A DNA stretch of 64,000 bases from Rhodococcus sp. (in: high G+C Gram-positive bacteria) (GCF_023264675.1 NZ_JAHFVG010000003.1:1-64000), one strand, 5' to 3'; positions 16,580 through 25,799 are shown, counted from the first letter of the stretch. Translations and numbers: made by a program. Notes: generated from the letters alone by a model not told the origin.

Positions 16580-18223
16580 CTACGTGTTGTCCACGGCTCC
16601 CCCGTCGATCGATTTCTCCGCGTCGACTACTGCTGGCTCTGGAACGACCGACGAGTTCGTGTGTGCCACCTGATCTGCCAGCTCGAGCCCCGCGCCCGCG
16701 TAGACGTTGAAGGCGATGCCGACGCCGTGTTCCTTCGCCCATCTGACCTCGTCGTCGTATCGGGCGACCGCGGCGACTCTGCCTGTGAATCCTGACTCGC
16801 GTAGGCAGGCGAGCGCAGTGACGTTGGCGCCGTGGCGGGGCATTGCCAGGACTGCGATACGCACCGATTCCGAGCGACGCAACTGGTTCCAGAAGTCGAG
16901 ATCGGTTGCGTCACCCTCGATGACCCGAAGGCCCTCTGTCGCCAAGCGTTCGATACGCGGACCGTCGTAGTCGACGCCGACGACTCGGAAAGCGTAGTGA
17001 TCCGTGAGGCGTTGGTAGGCGGCGAATCCGACTCTGCCCATTCCGATTACCACAACCTCGGCGTCGCCGGCATCGGCAGGTCTTTCCTCCGGGTGCAATG
17101 TTCGCTCGTTCTGAGCAGGCAGTCGCGCGGCGATCTTCTCGACCATCAAGTGGCCGCGTCCGTTGACCAACGCGGACACGACGAAACTGAGGGCAACGGC
17201 GATCGACATTTCCACCAACCACGCCGGAGCCAACGACCCTGATGACACTCCGACCGCCACCACGATAAGACCGAATTCGGAATAGTTCATGAGGCTCAAA
17301 CCAGCGAGCAGGGCGGTGCGGTAGCGCAATTTCATCACGGTGAACAAGACGAAATACCAGACCGCCTTGAAGGGCAGGAACAGCAGCATCAGTATGGCGA
17401 TTCCGATGCTCGGCAAGTCCGGAAGCCCGGTCAGGCCGATGGATACGAAGAAGCCGACGAGCAGTAGTTCCTTGATGTGAAACAAGGACCTGGAGAGTTC
17501 GGAGGATGCGGGGTGAGATGCCAGCAGTACCCCGATCACCAGCGCACCCAGATCGCCTTTCAGCCCGAGCGCGGAAAACAGCGCGTAACCGGGAACGAAC
17601 GCCATCACGATTCCGAACAAAGACTGCATTTCTCCGTGCCCGAGTCCACTCCAGATGCGTCTCAGGACACGAGTGAGCGGCCACAGTCCTACGAGAGTGA
17701 GGGCCCACAGGCTCGGAAGGGTACCGCTGGTGACAGTCAAGAAGACCACCGCGATGATGTCCTGCATCACCAGGATGCCAACGGCGACACGGCCGTACAG
17801 AGCGTGCGATTCACCCCGTTCCTCGAGGACCTTCACGACGAAGACCGTGCTGGAGAACGAGAGAGCGAGGGCGAGGAGCGCGACGGTCTCCACGCTCTGC
17901 CCCGCCAGCATCGGCACTCCGACAAGGGCGAGCACCCACAGTGCGATGGTGCCGAGAACGACGTTGATCACCATGTGCGCAGAAGTGGTCAACCAGACTT
18001 CGCGACGCAGCAATATTCGAATGTCGAGCTTGAGGCCGATCGCAAACAGGAGAAGGGTGACCCCGAGATCCGCAATGGTGTCGAGTTCCGGGATTTCCTC
18101 GAGCCCGAAAGCGTTGATGACGAATCCCGCCGCGAGAAATCCCACGAGGGGAGGCAGTCGCACGGCCATGGCGAGTCCGCCGAGGCCGAACGTGATGACG
18201 AGACAGGTGGCAACAACTGTCAT
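16580..18223 (-). CDS. KefB/CPA2-type cation:proton antiporter with RCK domain
   Basis: A 547-residue protein. The ATG at 18223 is preceded by GGGGAG at 5-8 nt; the longer frame from 18442 lacks support. The N-terminal ~390 residues form about 12 hydrophobic helices of the Na+/H+ exchanger fold (GFLAAGFVINAFGL, LLFAIGLKLD). The C-terminal part (VVVIGMGRVGFAAYQRL, then VVGVDYDGPRIERL and GDATDLDFW) is a TrkA-N/RCK nucleotide-binding domain that gates transport. This architecture is that of KefB/YbaL antiporters, likely moving K+ or Na+ against H+ at the inner membrane. Confidence 0.9.
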   Translation of the reverse strand: MTVVATCLVITFGLGGLAMAVRLPPLVGFLAAGFVINAFGLEEIPELDTIADLGVTLLLFAIGLKLDIRILLRREVWLTTSAHMVINVVLGTIALWVLALVGVPMLAGQSVETVALLALALSFSSTVFVVKVLEERGESHALYGRVAVGILVMQDIIAVVFLTVTSGTLPSLWALTLVGLWPLTRVLRRIWSGLGHGEMQSLFGIVMAFVPGYALFSALGLKGDLGALVIGVLLASHPASSELSRSLFHIKELLLVGFFVSIGLTGLPDLPSIGIAILMLLFLPFKAVWYFVLFTVMKLRYRTALLAGLSLMNYSEFGLIVVAVGVSSGSLAPAWLVEMSIAVALSFVVSALVNGRGHLMVEKIAARLPAQNERTLHPEERPADAGDAEVVVIGMGRVGFAAYQRLTDHYAFRVVGVDYDGPRIERLATEGLRVIEGDATDLDFWNQLRRSESVRIAVLAMPRHGANVTALACLRESGFTGRVAAVARYDDEVRWAKEHGVGIAFNVYAGAGLELADQVAHTNSSVVPEPAVVDAEKSIDGGAVDNT

Positions 18224-18478
18224 GCGCTCCCCTTGGCATTCAGGATCGAGCCGCTGTCGATTCACGATGAACCCACGCGATGCAAGATCTGGACCAGTAT
18301 CCCGGCAAGTCGGTGATTTCTCAGCGGATGATGACCGCTGTGCGGGGGTCCTGCGGTGAAACGCCGTATCAAGATCGGTTTCGACGACACCGTCGAGTAC
18401 TCCGACCGTCGATGAGTTTCCGTGACCATCGGAGTCTGCCACTATGGATTGCCTCCCGAACCGACGAACGGATGACTT

Positions 18479-19090
18479 ATGCCGAGGACCAACCTCTCGA
18501 TGTCGATATCAACCGACGGCTATGTCGCCGGCCCGAACCAGAGTGAAGAGCATCCACTCGGCGTAGGCGGGCAACTTCTTCACAGCTGGCACCTCGGCCC
18601 GGCCTCGGATCACCCCGTGAACAAGCAAATCGTCGGCGAGATGATGGACGGAATGGGTGCGACCATCATGGGCCGAAACATGTTCGGTCCGATTCGCGGC
18701 GACTGGAACGGCTCGGAGTGGAACGGGTGGTGGGGTGCCGAACCGCCCTACCACTGCCCCGTCTTCGTCCTCACCCATTACCCCAGAGAGTCGGTCGCAT
18801 TGGAGGGTACGACTTTTCATTTCGTCACCGATGGCGTCGAGTCTGCATACGCGCAGGCAGTCGAGGTGGCCGGCGATCGGCCGATCAGCATCGCCGGTGG
18901 CGCGTCGTGCGCTCGCCAGGCCATCCGCGCCGGCATCGTCGACGAAATCGATCTGCAGGTGAGTCCCGTCATCCTCGGGTCGGGCGAGCGATTGTTCGAC
19001 GGTTTCGAGCCCAATTTCCCCGCGCTGACACTCGAGCGCGTCCTCGAGGCACCAGGCGTCGCCCACCTGCGCTACCGCATCGAGCGGTAA
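18479..19090 (+). CDS. Dihydrofolate reductase family (RibD C-terminal-like) protein
   Basis: A 203-residue protein with the RibD_C/DHFR fold. It opens SMSISTDGYVAG, then MGATIMGRNMF, VFVLTHYPR and ISIAGGASCARQAIRAGIVDE, the last being the NADPH-binding glycine region, and closes with the ILGSGERLF strand. Stand-alone members are common in actinobacteria and are not the riboflavin enzyme; most are NADPH-dependent reductases of unknown substrate. It is an isolated gene, 255 bp from the divergent antiporter gene and convergent with the next hydrolase. Confidence 0.87.
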   Translation: MPRTNLSMSISTDGYVAGPNQSEEHPLGVGGQLLHSWHLGPASDHPVNKQIVGEMMDGMGATIMGRNMFGPIRGDWNGSEWNGWWGAEPPYHCPVFVLTHYPRESVALEGTTFHFVTDGVESAYAQAVEVAGDRPISIAGGASCARQAIRAGIVDEIDLQVSPVILGSGERLFDGFEPNFPALTLERVLEAPGVAHLRYRIER

Positions 19091-19144
19091 GGAACCGCCC
19101 GTCGAGGATCCGGCAGCGGAAAGGCCAATCACCGGCATGTTCCG

Positions 19145-19678
19145 TCATCCGGACCCGACGCCGGCCAGGAAGCTGGCCAACAGGTTTCGGCCTTCCGGCC
19201 ACGCACCGAGGCCGCTGTCCGAATTGAGATGTCCTTTCGGCCCGACCGGAATCAACGTCGTTCCCCACTCATCGGCCAGACATTCGGATCTGTGCCACGC
19301 GCAGTAGGGGTCATCGGTGCTGGCGACGATCACCGACGGCACCTCAACCGACACTTGCCATCCCGTCGCGAACGATGATGCTTCGGCCGGGAAGATCTCG
19401 CCCACGGGATCCGGCGGCGCAACCAGAAACAGCGCCTTCACCCTGTCGGTGTTCGCCTGCGCCCACCGCACAGCCAAATGACAGCTGAGACTGTGCGCAA
19501 CGAGTACGACGCGTTCACCGCTCGCTGCACGATCGAGGGCGCACGACCAGTCGTCGAAATCTGGAGCATCCCAGGACGACGGCGTGAAGCGGTGCATGTG
19601 GCGTGAGTCGGCTTCCCAGTGGGATTGCCAGTGTCGCTCGTCCGAGCCGCCGATACCGGGCAGTGAGATCATTCGCAT
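19145..19678 (-). CDS. RBBP9/YdeN-type serine hydrolase
   Basis: A 177-residue small alpha/beta hydrolase. The ATG at 19678 has CTGGAGGA 5 nt upstream; the track-length frame to 19855 is not used. It opens SLPGIGGSDERHWQSHWE, the hallmark of RBBP9/YdeN proteins. The nucleophile Ser lies in VVLVAHSLSCHLA (Ala and Ser replace the usual Gly residues), and the catalytic His in GPKGHLNSDSGLG. Substrates are unknown for bacterial members. It is divergent from an AsnC-type regulator whose start is 98 bp away. Confidence 0.85.
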   Translation of the reverse strand: MRMISLPGIGGSDERHWQSHWEADSRHMHRFTPSSWDAPDFDDWSCALDRAASGERVVLVAHSLSCHLAVRWAQANTDRVKALFLVAPPDPVGEIFPAEASSFATGWQVSVEVPSVIVASTDDPYCAWHRSECLADEWGTTLIPVGPKGHLNSDSGLGAWPEGRNLLASFLAGVGSG

Positions 19679-19775
19679 CGAGTCCTCCAGGTGTCGTCTC
19701 ATCGTTGCCACCATCGTGAGCAGCGAAGTCGAGGTCGGCAAGCGGGAGCGCCCGAAACCGTTGTTTACTAGGCGA

Positions 19776-20225
19776 ATGCCGGACGATGCGATGAATTCCC
19801 TGGACCGAACCGATCGCGCGATCCTCGGCATCGTGCAGTGCGACGGCCGCATCACGGTGACGGATCTCGCAAGAAAAGTTCACCTGTCTCAGCCCGCAGC
19901 AGCGGCACGCCTGAGAAAGCTCGAACAAGAGGGCGTCATCACGGGGTACGCGGCGAAGGTATCCCCCGAGCATCTGGGTCTCACCACCCACGTTGTGATC
20001 AGGCTCCGGACAACGCACTCACAGATCGCAGCGTCATTGAAACAGTTCGAGCAGATTCCCGAGATCAATCGCATCTACCGCATTACCGGTGACGACTGCT
20101 TCCTTCTCGACGCGCACACGAGAACACCGGAGAGGCTCGAAGAGATCATCGATGCGATCGGCCGATTCGGTCCGGTGAGCACCTCGCTCGTACTTCGCGA
20201 GTATCCCGCCGGTCCCCTGGTCTGA
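19776..20225 (+). CDS. Lrp/AsnC family transcriptional regulator
   Basis: A 149-residue protein. An N-terminal winged helix-turn-helix (LDRTDRAILGIVQCDGRITVTDLARKVHLSQPAAAARLRKLEQEGVITGY, about residues 9-58) is followed by an AsnC ligand-binding (RAM) domain with VVIRLRTTH and the ITGDDCFLLDA strand. The ATG at 19776 is chosen since the frame opening at 19584 overlaps the divergent hydrolase gene; M at 19791 is an alternative. Such small Lrp-type proteins often control a divergent gene, here the RBBP9-like hydrolase. Confidence 0.88.
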   Translation: MPDDAMNSLDRTDRAILGIVQCDGRITVTDLARKVHLSQPAAAARLRKLEQEGVITGYAAKVSPEHLGLTTHVVIRLRTTHSQIAASLKQFEQIPEINRIYRITGDDCFLLDAHTRTPERLEEIIDAIGRFGPVSTSLVLREYPAGPLV

Positions 20226-20243
20226 TCACTCGGGCCTACCGGG

Positions 20244-20723
20244 ATGTTTCTCCGGACCGGACCGATGAGTGACAATCGGTGTGCCGAAAACTCACCGACT
20301 GTCAGGAGCCCTCGAATTACACCACAGGACCTCGAATCCGCATGGCAGCGTCGATCACTGCTCGTGATCCTCGTGGCAGCCTTCATCGGCCAGAATGCGA
20401 TCGCACTCCCCTACGTCCGACAGAACGGATGGCGTTCTGTCGCAGACTTTTTCGTCGGTGACATCACCCGAACTACGCCGGGCCGATTCGCGATGCTGGA
20501 TCTGACCTTCGTCGTGATCGGATTTCACACGTGGGCGTTCGCCGAAGCACGCCGATTGCACATCGTTCGATGGTGGGTCGCATCGTTCGTGTTGACCTTC
20601 GGGGTCGGAATCGCCACGGCCATTCCGTTCTTCTTCCTGGCACGGGAGCGCGCCATCGCCAGGAGCCGCGAGCCCGAAACTTCGACAGAGGGAAACTTCA
20701 CCTCTTCCACTGTCAATCTATAG
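20244..20723 (+). CDS. DUF2834 membrane protein
   Basis: A 159-residue protein (or 152 if translation starts at ATG 20265; neither start has a clear ribosome-binding site). Three hydrophobic segments are visible, at about 37-58, 85-105 and 110-132. The pattern LVAAFIGQNAIALPYVRQNGW followed by DLTFVVIGFHTW matches the DUF2834 family. The function is unknown. It follows the AsnC gene by 18 bp and precedes the HelR gene, separated from it by the RAE-like palindrome. Confidence 0.75.
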   Translation: MFLRTGPMSDNRCAENSPTVRSPRITPQDLESAWQRRSLLVILVAAFIGQNAIALPYVRQNGWRSVADFFVGDITRTTPGRFAMLDLTFVVIGFHTWAFAEARRLHIVRWWVASFVLTFGVGIATAIPFFFLARERAIARSREPETSTEGNFTSSTVNL

Positions 20724-20731
20724 CGCACCGG

Positions 20732-20751
20732 GGGGCTTGCCGCAAGACCCC
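20732..20751. promoter_or_regulatory. Rifamycin-associated element (RAE)-like palindrome upstream of helR
   Basis: GGGGCTTGCCGCAAGACCCC is an inverted repeat (GGGG-C-TTGC / GCAAG-A-CCCC) 58 bp before the HelR start. RAE is a conserved 19-bp inverted repeat of this form found upstream of rifamycin-inactivating enzymes and helR genes in actinomycetes. Sequence and position both fit, so rifamycin-inducible expression is expected. Confidence 0.75.
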
Positions 20752-20809
20752 ATCCAACCCCCACAATGGCACGTCGAAGCCTGAATTTAGCTGAAAAGGG
20801 GCCCTTCAC

Positions 20810-22960
20810 GTGCATGTTTCACCGCCGACGAGTGTCTTTCGCCTTGCCGACAGTCTTGTTGCCAAGCTCGACAACGGTCAGGTTGCCGAGGACGAGAGGC
20901 AATTCGCGGCAATTGCGTCGAGCATCGCTGGATCGATCGCCGATGCGCATTCCAGACTCGAGAAAGTGCAGAAGACCAATGGCGGGTCCGGCCAAGAAGT
21001 GATGGAGCGCGACTTCGAGGTCCATCGCCTCACCGCCCGACTGCGATCTCTGAAGCGTTTCGGTATCGATCTCTGTCTGGGGCACATGGTGCATGCCGGC
21101 ACAAACGAGGTGCTGTACGTCGGTCGAGTCGGTCTGCTCGACGAACACGGCGCTCAGCTCCTCATCGATTGGCGATCGCCCGCCGCCGAGCCGTTTTTCG
21201 GAGCGACACATCGGGATCCCATGGGCCTGGTGCGGCGGCGTCGCTATCGTTGGACGAGCGGGCGCATCAGCGACTACTGGGACGAGGTCTTTTCGGCGGA
21301 CGCTCTTCGTGAATCCGACGGGGCCGCTCTCGACGACCAGTCCGCGTTCGTCGCCAGCCTCGGTTCCGAGCGATCGCCGCGGATGCGGGACGTGCTCGGC
21401 ACGATCCAAGCGGACCAGGACGCCATCATTCGAGCGGGTTCGCGGGGTGCCCTCGTCGTGGACGGAGGTCCTGGCACCGGTAAGACCGTTGTTGCTCTGC
21501 ACCGCACGGCCTACCTCCTCTACTCGGATCCGCGATTGGGTCACAATCACGGAGGCGTGTTGTTCGTCGGCCCTCATGAGCCCTACCTCGCCTACGTCTC
21601 CGACGTCCTGCCGAGCCTCGGTGAGGAGGGTGTCCAGACCTGCACCCTCGGTGACTTGGTCAGGGAAGGCAGCGATGCAGTCCCCGAGTCCGACGCGATC
21701 GTCGCCGAGTTGAAAGCGTCGAAGTTCATGGTCGATGCAATCGAAGCAGCCGTTCGCTTCTACGAACAACCACCGACGTCGACGATGACCGTGGAGACGG
21801 ACTGGGGCGATATCCCGCTCGACGCTCAGGACTGGCGGGAGGCGTTCGACGCCGCTGACCCGGGCACCCCGCACAACGAGGCGCGCGAGCAAATCTGGGA
21901 GTTGCTGGTCTCGATTCTCGTCGACAAGTATCGCGGCGATGTTTCCGATGCGCACATTCGGAAAGCACTGCTGGAGAACGAGAGTCTCCGAAAAGCCCTT
22001 GATGGATCGTGGACGCTGATCGAAGCCGCCGACCTCGTCGGCGACCTCTGGTCGGTGCCTGCATACCTACGAAAGTGTGCGCCGTGGCTGACCCGCGATC
22101 AGGTCGCAGCGATGCAGCGAACCGATGTCGATCGGTGGACGGTCTGCGACCTTCCACTCCTGGATGTGGCGCGTCAGCGTCTGGGCGATCCGCGAGCCAC
22201 GAGCCGTCGACAACGTCATGACGCTGCGATCTCCCGTGAATGTCGACGTATGGATCAGGTGGTGGACGAGATGCTGCAACTCGACGACGAGGAAGGGATC
22301 ATCGCGCAGCTTCGTCAGGACGGGATGCGTGATGCTCTCGTCGACCACTCCGCGTTGCCGTCATCGGATCCGGACTACCTGGCGGGACCGTTCGCACACA
22401 TCGTCGTCGACGAAGCGCAGGAACTCACCGATGCGGAGTGGCAGATGCTGTTGCAGCGCTGCCCTTCTCGAAGTTTCACCATTGTCGGAGATCGGGCGCA
22501 GGCCCGAGACGGATTCACCGAGACCTGGCAAGACCGATTGCAGCGAGTCGGTTTCGATCTGGTCCATCAGGCAGCACTGAGTATCAACTATCGAACACCC
22601 GAGGAAATCATGGCGGAGGCCGAACCCGTCATCCGGAAGGCGCTGCCGGATGCGAACGTACCGACGTCGATCCGTACCGGTGGACTTCCGGTGATGCACG
22701 GGCGTGCTTCGGATCTCGGTTCCATACTCGACACCTGGCTTCGGGACAACCCGGACGGGATCGGTTGCGTGGTCGGAGACCCCACCTTCGCGGGATCGAA
22801 GCGCGTGCGGTCGCTGGTTCCGGAACTGACCAAGGGCCTGGAGTTCGACTTCGTCGTACTCGTCGACCCCGAAAATTTCGGGTCGGGAATCAGCGGCGCT
22901 GTCGATCGCTACGTAGCGATGACTCGGGCGACGCGGCAATTGGTGATTCTTACGAGCTGA
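20810..22960 (+). CDS. helR: HelR, HelD-like RNA polymerase recycling ATPase
   Basis: A 716-residue SF1/UvrD-like ATPase starting at GTG 20810, nine nt after AAAAGGGG. The N-terminal helical arm (to ~80) is followed by RIGHT-type LIDWRSPAAEPFF at ~117-130, then Walker A (GGPGTGKT) at 219-226, Walker B (IVVDEAQ) near 530 and a late motif V-like TKGLEFDFVVL near 680. HelD-like factors insert arms into RNA polymerase channels to release stalled or drug-bound enzyme; HelR members displace rifamycins and give tolerance or resistance. The shape, length and the RAE-like box upstream support HelR over UvrD/PcrA, which act on DNA. Confidence 0.88.
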   Translation: MHVSPPTSVFRLADSLVAKLDNGQVAEDERQFAAIASSIAGSIADAHSRLEKVQKTNGGSGQEVMERDFEVHRLTARLRSLKRFGIDLCLGHMVHAGTNEVLYVGRVGLLDEHGAQLLIDWRSPAAEPFFGATHRDPMGLVRRRRYRWTSGRISDYWDEVFSADALRESDGAALDDQSAFVASLGSERSPRMRDVLGTIQADQDAIIRAGSRGALVVDGGPGTGKTVVALHRTAYLLYSDPRLGHNHGGVLFVGPHEPYLAYVSDVLPSLGEEGVQTCTLGDLVREGSDAVPESDAIVAELKASKFMVDAIEAAVRFYEQPPTSTMTVETDWGDIPLDAQDWREAFDAADPGTPHNEAREQIWELLVSILVDKYRGDVSDAHIRKALLENESLRKALDGSWTLIEAADLVGDLWSVPAYLRKCAPWLTRDQVAAMQRTDVDRWTVCDLPLLDVARQRLGDPRATSRRQRHDAAISRECRRMDQVVDEMLQLDDEEGIIAQLRQDGMRDALVDHSALPSSDPDYLAGPFAHIVVDEAQELTDAEWQMLLQRCPSRSFTIVGDRAQARDGFTETWQDRLQRVGFDLVHQAALSINYRTPEEIMAEAEPVIRKALPDANVPTSIRTGGLPVMHGRASDLGSILDTWLRDNPDGIGCVVGDPTFAGSKRVRSLVPELTKGLEFDFVVLVDPENFGSGISGAVDRYVAMTRATRQLVILTS

Positions 22961-22963
22961 CGG

Positions 22964-23320
22964 CTATCGGTGCGGGTGGCCGACGATATTGATGACGTTG
23001 CCGTCCGGAGCGCGCACCAGAAACCGGTGAACACCCCACGCTTCTCGCGTAAGTGGGTGCACGATGTCGAGCCCGAGGCGCAGCGCCTCCTCGTAGGCAT
23101 CCTCGACGTCTTCGGTCATCGCGGAGATGACGGAATCGTCGGGCGAGGTCGCGTCGTGCGTGACCAACTGCACGCTCGTCGCGGCCTCGGCATCGGAGTA
23201 GCGCGCTACCCAGCCCAGATTGAACTCCTCGTTGTTCAGACCGAGGAAGTCCGTGTAAAAACTCTTCGATTCCTCGATATCGCCGACCGCGAGGTTGGTG
23301 ACGATGCGGTGAACGCGCAT
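22964..23320 (-). CDS. VOC family protein (glyoxalase/bleomycin-resistance fold)
   Basis: A 118-residue protein starting at ATG 23320 with a strong AGGAGGATC just upstream. A betaalphabetabetabeta repeat is visible: VTNLAVGDIEESKSFYTDFLGL, then VARYSDA, and AWGVHRFLVRAPDGNVINIVGH at the C-terminus with the metal-ligand-like His/Asp region. Function within the VOC superfamily (glyoxalase, dioxygenase, antibiotic binding) cannot be set. Its stop is 3 bp from the convergent helR stop. Confidence 0.85.
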   Translation of the reverse strand: MRVHRIVTNLAVGDIEESKSFYTDFLGLNNEEFNLGWVARYSDAEAATSVQLVTHDATSPDDSVISAMTEDVEDAYEEALRLGLDIVHPLTREAWGVHRFLVRAPDGNVINIVGHPHR

Positions 23321-23401
23321 TGATCCTCCTGTGCGAGTGTCTGGACCCTTACGGCAATTCTCCACCTCGTCGGTCGACTCGGTGCGCGAAGAACAGATAG
23401 A

Positions 23402-23635
23402 TCAGTTGTCGCCGGTACTGCGTCTGCGGCGCACCCGCAGACGTGCGAACTTGATCGAGACCGCGAGGAGCACGGCGAGCCACCCGACGCCCAGAACGGC
23501 CAAACCGATCGTCGTCGCCGACGCTGCCTTTCGATCGTCCGCGTAGACATACCCGACTGCCGCCCAGATGCACGCGACGACCGCGAACAAGCTCATCGCG
23601 GCCACAACTGCTCGCATCGTGCGGTTGGTGCGCAT
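23402..23635 (-). CDS. Small two-helix membrane protein
   Basis: About 77 residues beginning MRTNRTMRAVVAAM. Two hydrophobic helices at about 8-28 and 40-60 are followed by a strongly basic tail (RLRVRRRRSTGDN). The start is uncertain: several GTG codons lie upstream in the same frame. No family is recognised. It is divergent from the HugZ-like gene and upstream of the VOC gene on the same strand. Confidence 0.5.
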   Translation of the reverse strand: MRTNRTMRAVVAAMSLFAVVACIWAAVGYVYADDRKAASATTIGLAVLGVGWLAVLLAVSIKFARLRVRRRRSTGDN

Positions 23636-23740
23636 CACCCTTGTCACCGCCACCACATGCCCGGCCCCCGTATGTGCGAAACCGCTTGTTCGCGTAATCC
23701 CCGCCACTGTCGAGTCCGCCGGAGTCCGTACACTTCGCCC

Positions 23741-24535
23741 ATGGCACTCGATCACGGTGATCCCGGCGACGCACCCTCCACTCCTCCCCCGCTGACGGAG
23801 GTCGCCCACGTACCGAGGCCGACACCGGCGGAGGAGGCTCGCACGGTAGCAGCGTCGACGAACATCGCGACGCTGGCCAGTCTGACCGTCGACGGCGATC
23901 CTTGGGCCTCGTACATCACCTACGGACTGTTCGGTGGCTCACCGGTCCTGTGTGTGTCGCGGATGGCCGAGCACGGTCGCAACCTCCACCAGAACCCGCG
24001 CGCAAGCGTATCGATCGTTGCCCCCGAGTCCGTGAACGATCCTCTGTCGATCTCTCGCGTCACTCTGGCCGGCTACGTCGAGGCGCCGCACGAGAACGAA
24101 CTCGACGCGGCCCGCGCCGCCCATCTGGCTGCGGTGCCCGCTGCCAAGTACTACATCGACTACAGCGACTTCTCGCTCTGGATCCTTCGAGTCGAGCGCG
24201 CGCGATGGGTCGGTGGCTACGGTCGGATGGATTCGGCGACGGCGACGGATTACGCTGCCGCCGCTCCCGATCCGGTCTCTCCCAATGCAGCGGGCGCTGT
24301 CGCTCATCTCAATGCCGACCACGCGGAGTCATTGCTGGCAATGGCGCGAGTACTGGGCGGCTACCCGGATGCAACGCAGGCGGATTGCACGTCGGCCGAC
24401 CGCTACGGACTCGACCTCGGTGTCGTTACGCCCCGCGGAATCGCCACCACCCGTGTGGGTTACGCGAATCCGATCGACGACATCGGACTTCTCCGCGCCG
24501 CTACCGTGGAACTGGCTCGCCGCGCACGAGGATGA
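23741..24535 (+). CDS. HugZ-like pyridoxamine-phosphate-oxidase-fold protein (heme/flavin)
   Basis: A 264-residue protein with two parts. A split-barrel PNPOx-like domain occupies residues ~30-165 (TLASLTVDGDPWASYITY, then GRNLHQNPRASV). A C-terminal DUF2470 domain (AVAHLNADHAESLLAMARVLGG, then YGLDLGVVTPRG) begins near 185. This arrangement is that of HugZ-type heme oxygenases and related heme-utilisation or flavin-binding proteins. Heme degradation is plausible but not shown. The ATG at 23741 is used; upstream extension to 23657 overlaps the divergent small gene's leader. Confidence 0.8.
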   Translation: MALDHGDPGDAPSTPPPLTEVAHVPRPTPAEEARTVAASTNIATLASLTVDGDPWASYITYGLFGGSPVLCVSRMAEHGRNLHQNPRASVSIVAPESVNDPLSISRVTLAGYVEAPHENELDAARAAHLAAVPAAKYYIDYSDFSLWILRVERARWVGGYGRMDSATATDYAAAAPDPVSPNAAGAVAHLNADHAESLLAMARVLGGYPDATQADCTSADRYGLDLGVVTPRGIATTRVGYANPIDDIGLLRAATVELARRARG

Positions 24536-24538
24536 CGC

Positions 24539-25195
24539 TCACCACTTGTCGACATGCAAGACGGAATCGAGAGGCTCCCGCGGTGCAGGCTTGAACGTTT
24601 CTCCGGTGAAGTAGGCGGTAGGCATCAACGCGGCTTGGTGAAATCCCTGCGGTATGCCGAGCAGATCGGCTACTTCCGCCTCGCGTGAAAGATGCAAGGT
24701 TGTCCAGGCCGTGCCGAGGCCACGCGCACGCGCCGCCAGCGAGTAACTCCACACTGCTGGAAGCAATGAGCCCCACAGGCCGGCCTGATTCCCTCCCGGG
24801 AGTTCGACGGCACCACGAATGCACGGAATCAGCAGCACCGGAATCTCGCCCATGTGCTCACCGAGCCACGCGACGCTGTCGCCCACACGTCGCTGTACCG
24901 GTGCTCGATCCGGATCGTCGGAAAACAGCTTCGCTGCCGACGCCCGAGAACTGAGGTACTTCTCGACTTCCTCCCGGTAGATCTCCCCTAATTGTGCACG
25001 GAGATCACGGTCGGTGACCACCATCCATTGCCAACCCTGACGATTCGATCCCGACGGTGCCTGCAACGCGATGTCCAGACATTCTCGGATCAATTCCATC
25101 GGCACGTCTCGTGTCACGTCGAGCCGCTTGCGGACGGTGCGCGTGGTGGTCAGCAGCTCGTCGGGCGTGAGATCGAGAACAGGGAACGATGTCAT
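24539..25195 (-). CDS. Nitroreductase family FMN oxidoreductase
   Basis: A 218-residue nitroreductase-fold protein. TTRTVRKRLDVTRDVP at the N-terminus carries the Arg cluster for FMN phosphate. QAPSGSNRQGWQWMVVTD is the FMN-binding loop, and LGTAWTTLHL with the C-terminal FKPAPREPLDSVLH completes the site. Members reduce nitro, quinone or flavin substrates with NAD(P)H. Its stop lies 3 bp from the convergent HugZ-like stop. Confidence 0.87.
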   Translation of the reverse strand: MTSFPVLDLTPDELLTTTRTVRKRLDVTRDVPMELIRECLDIALQAPSGSNRQGWQWMVVTDRDLRAQLGEIYREEVEKYLSSRASAAKLFSDDPDRAPVQRRVGDSVAWLGEHMGEIPVLLIPCIRGAVELPGGNQAGLWGSLLPAVWSYSLAARARGLGTAWTTLHLSREAEVADLLGIPQGFHQAALMPTAYFTGETFKPAPREPLDSVLHVDKW

Positions 25196-25259
25196 CGGTC
25201 GAGTGTGTCACCGAGTGCCCGTCGCGGCCAAGAGCGCGCCGACGATCGGATTCTGTGTT

Positions 25260-25670
25260 TCACCCAGGCGGGCGAATGATGGACTCCGCCAATTTCTTCG
25301 GGGCCGACAGACAGTAGCTCTCGGTGAGGAGCTCACGAAGCTCCTCGGGATCGAACTCGTCGATGATCATTCCGACGCTGTCCTGTCCCCATGGCGTAAC
25401 GAAGAAGGGATGACCCGATCGAACCAGAACCTCTAGTTCCGGTGGCTCGGAGCGAAACGTGAGAACGGTCGTCGGCCGATCGACGGAGGCAGCTCTCGAA
25501 TAGGCCTCGGGACGACCGGGTTCGACGACCAATAGGTGAGCGATGGTTTTGGTGCGCACTCGCCACCTGATACCGGTCCACGCCCGTTGTTCGTCGATCT
25601 CGGGAAAACCGGTGCAAATCCGCCGCACCACGTTCAGCACCGGATCGGGCACTTCGGGATAGTCGCTCAC
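25260..25670 (-). CDS. MmcQ/YjbR family protein
   Basis: A 136-residue protein with the CyaY-like fold pattern of the MmcQ/YjbR group: VVRRICTGFPEIDEQRAW, the TIAHLLVV strand, FFVTPWGQDSVGM and the C-terminal LRELLTESYCLSAPKKLAE helix (KxLA ending). Homologues are often called DNA-binding, but evidence is thin. It lies upstream of the ABC operon terminator and downstream of nothing obvious; likely monocistronic. Confidence 0.75.
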   Translation of the reverse strand: MSDYPEVPDPVLNVVRRICTGFPEIDEQRAWTGIRWRVRTKTIAHLLVVEPGRPEAYSRAASVDRPTTVLTFRSEPPELEVLVRSGHPFFVTPWGQDSVGMIIDEFDPEELRELLTESYCLSAPKKLAESIIRPPG

Positions 25671-25733
25671 GGATACCTCGCTCCGAAAGAAATGTGCGCT
25701 CCCCGCACAACGATAGCGGTGGCCGACGACATA

Positions 25734-25777
25734 TACCTCGCCCCGCGACCCTGATTCGAGGGTCGCGGGGCGAGGTA
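25734..25777 (-). terminator. Terminator of the sugar ABC operon
   Basis: A perfect 19-bp stem (arms 25734-25752 and 25759-25777, containing CTCGCCCCGCGACCCT) with a 6-nt loop, 23 bp past the stop of the ATPase gene. It is perfectly symmetrical and could act on both strands. Confidence 0.75.
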
Positions 25778-25799
25778 GGTTGCGGACTACGCCGTCACA

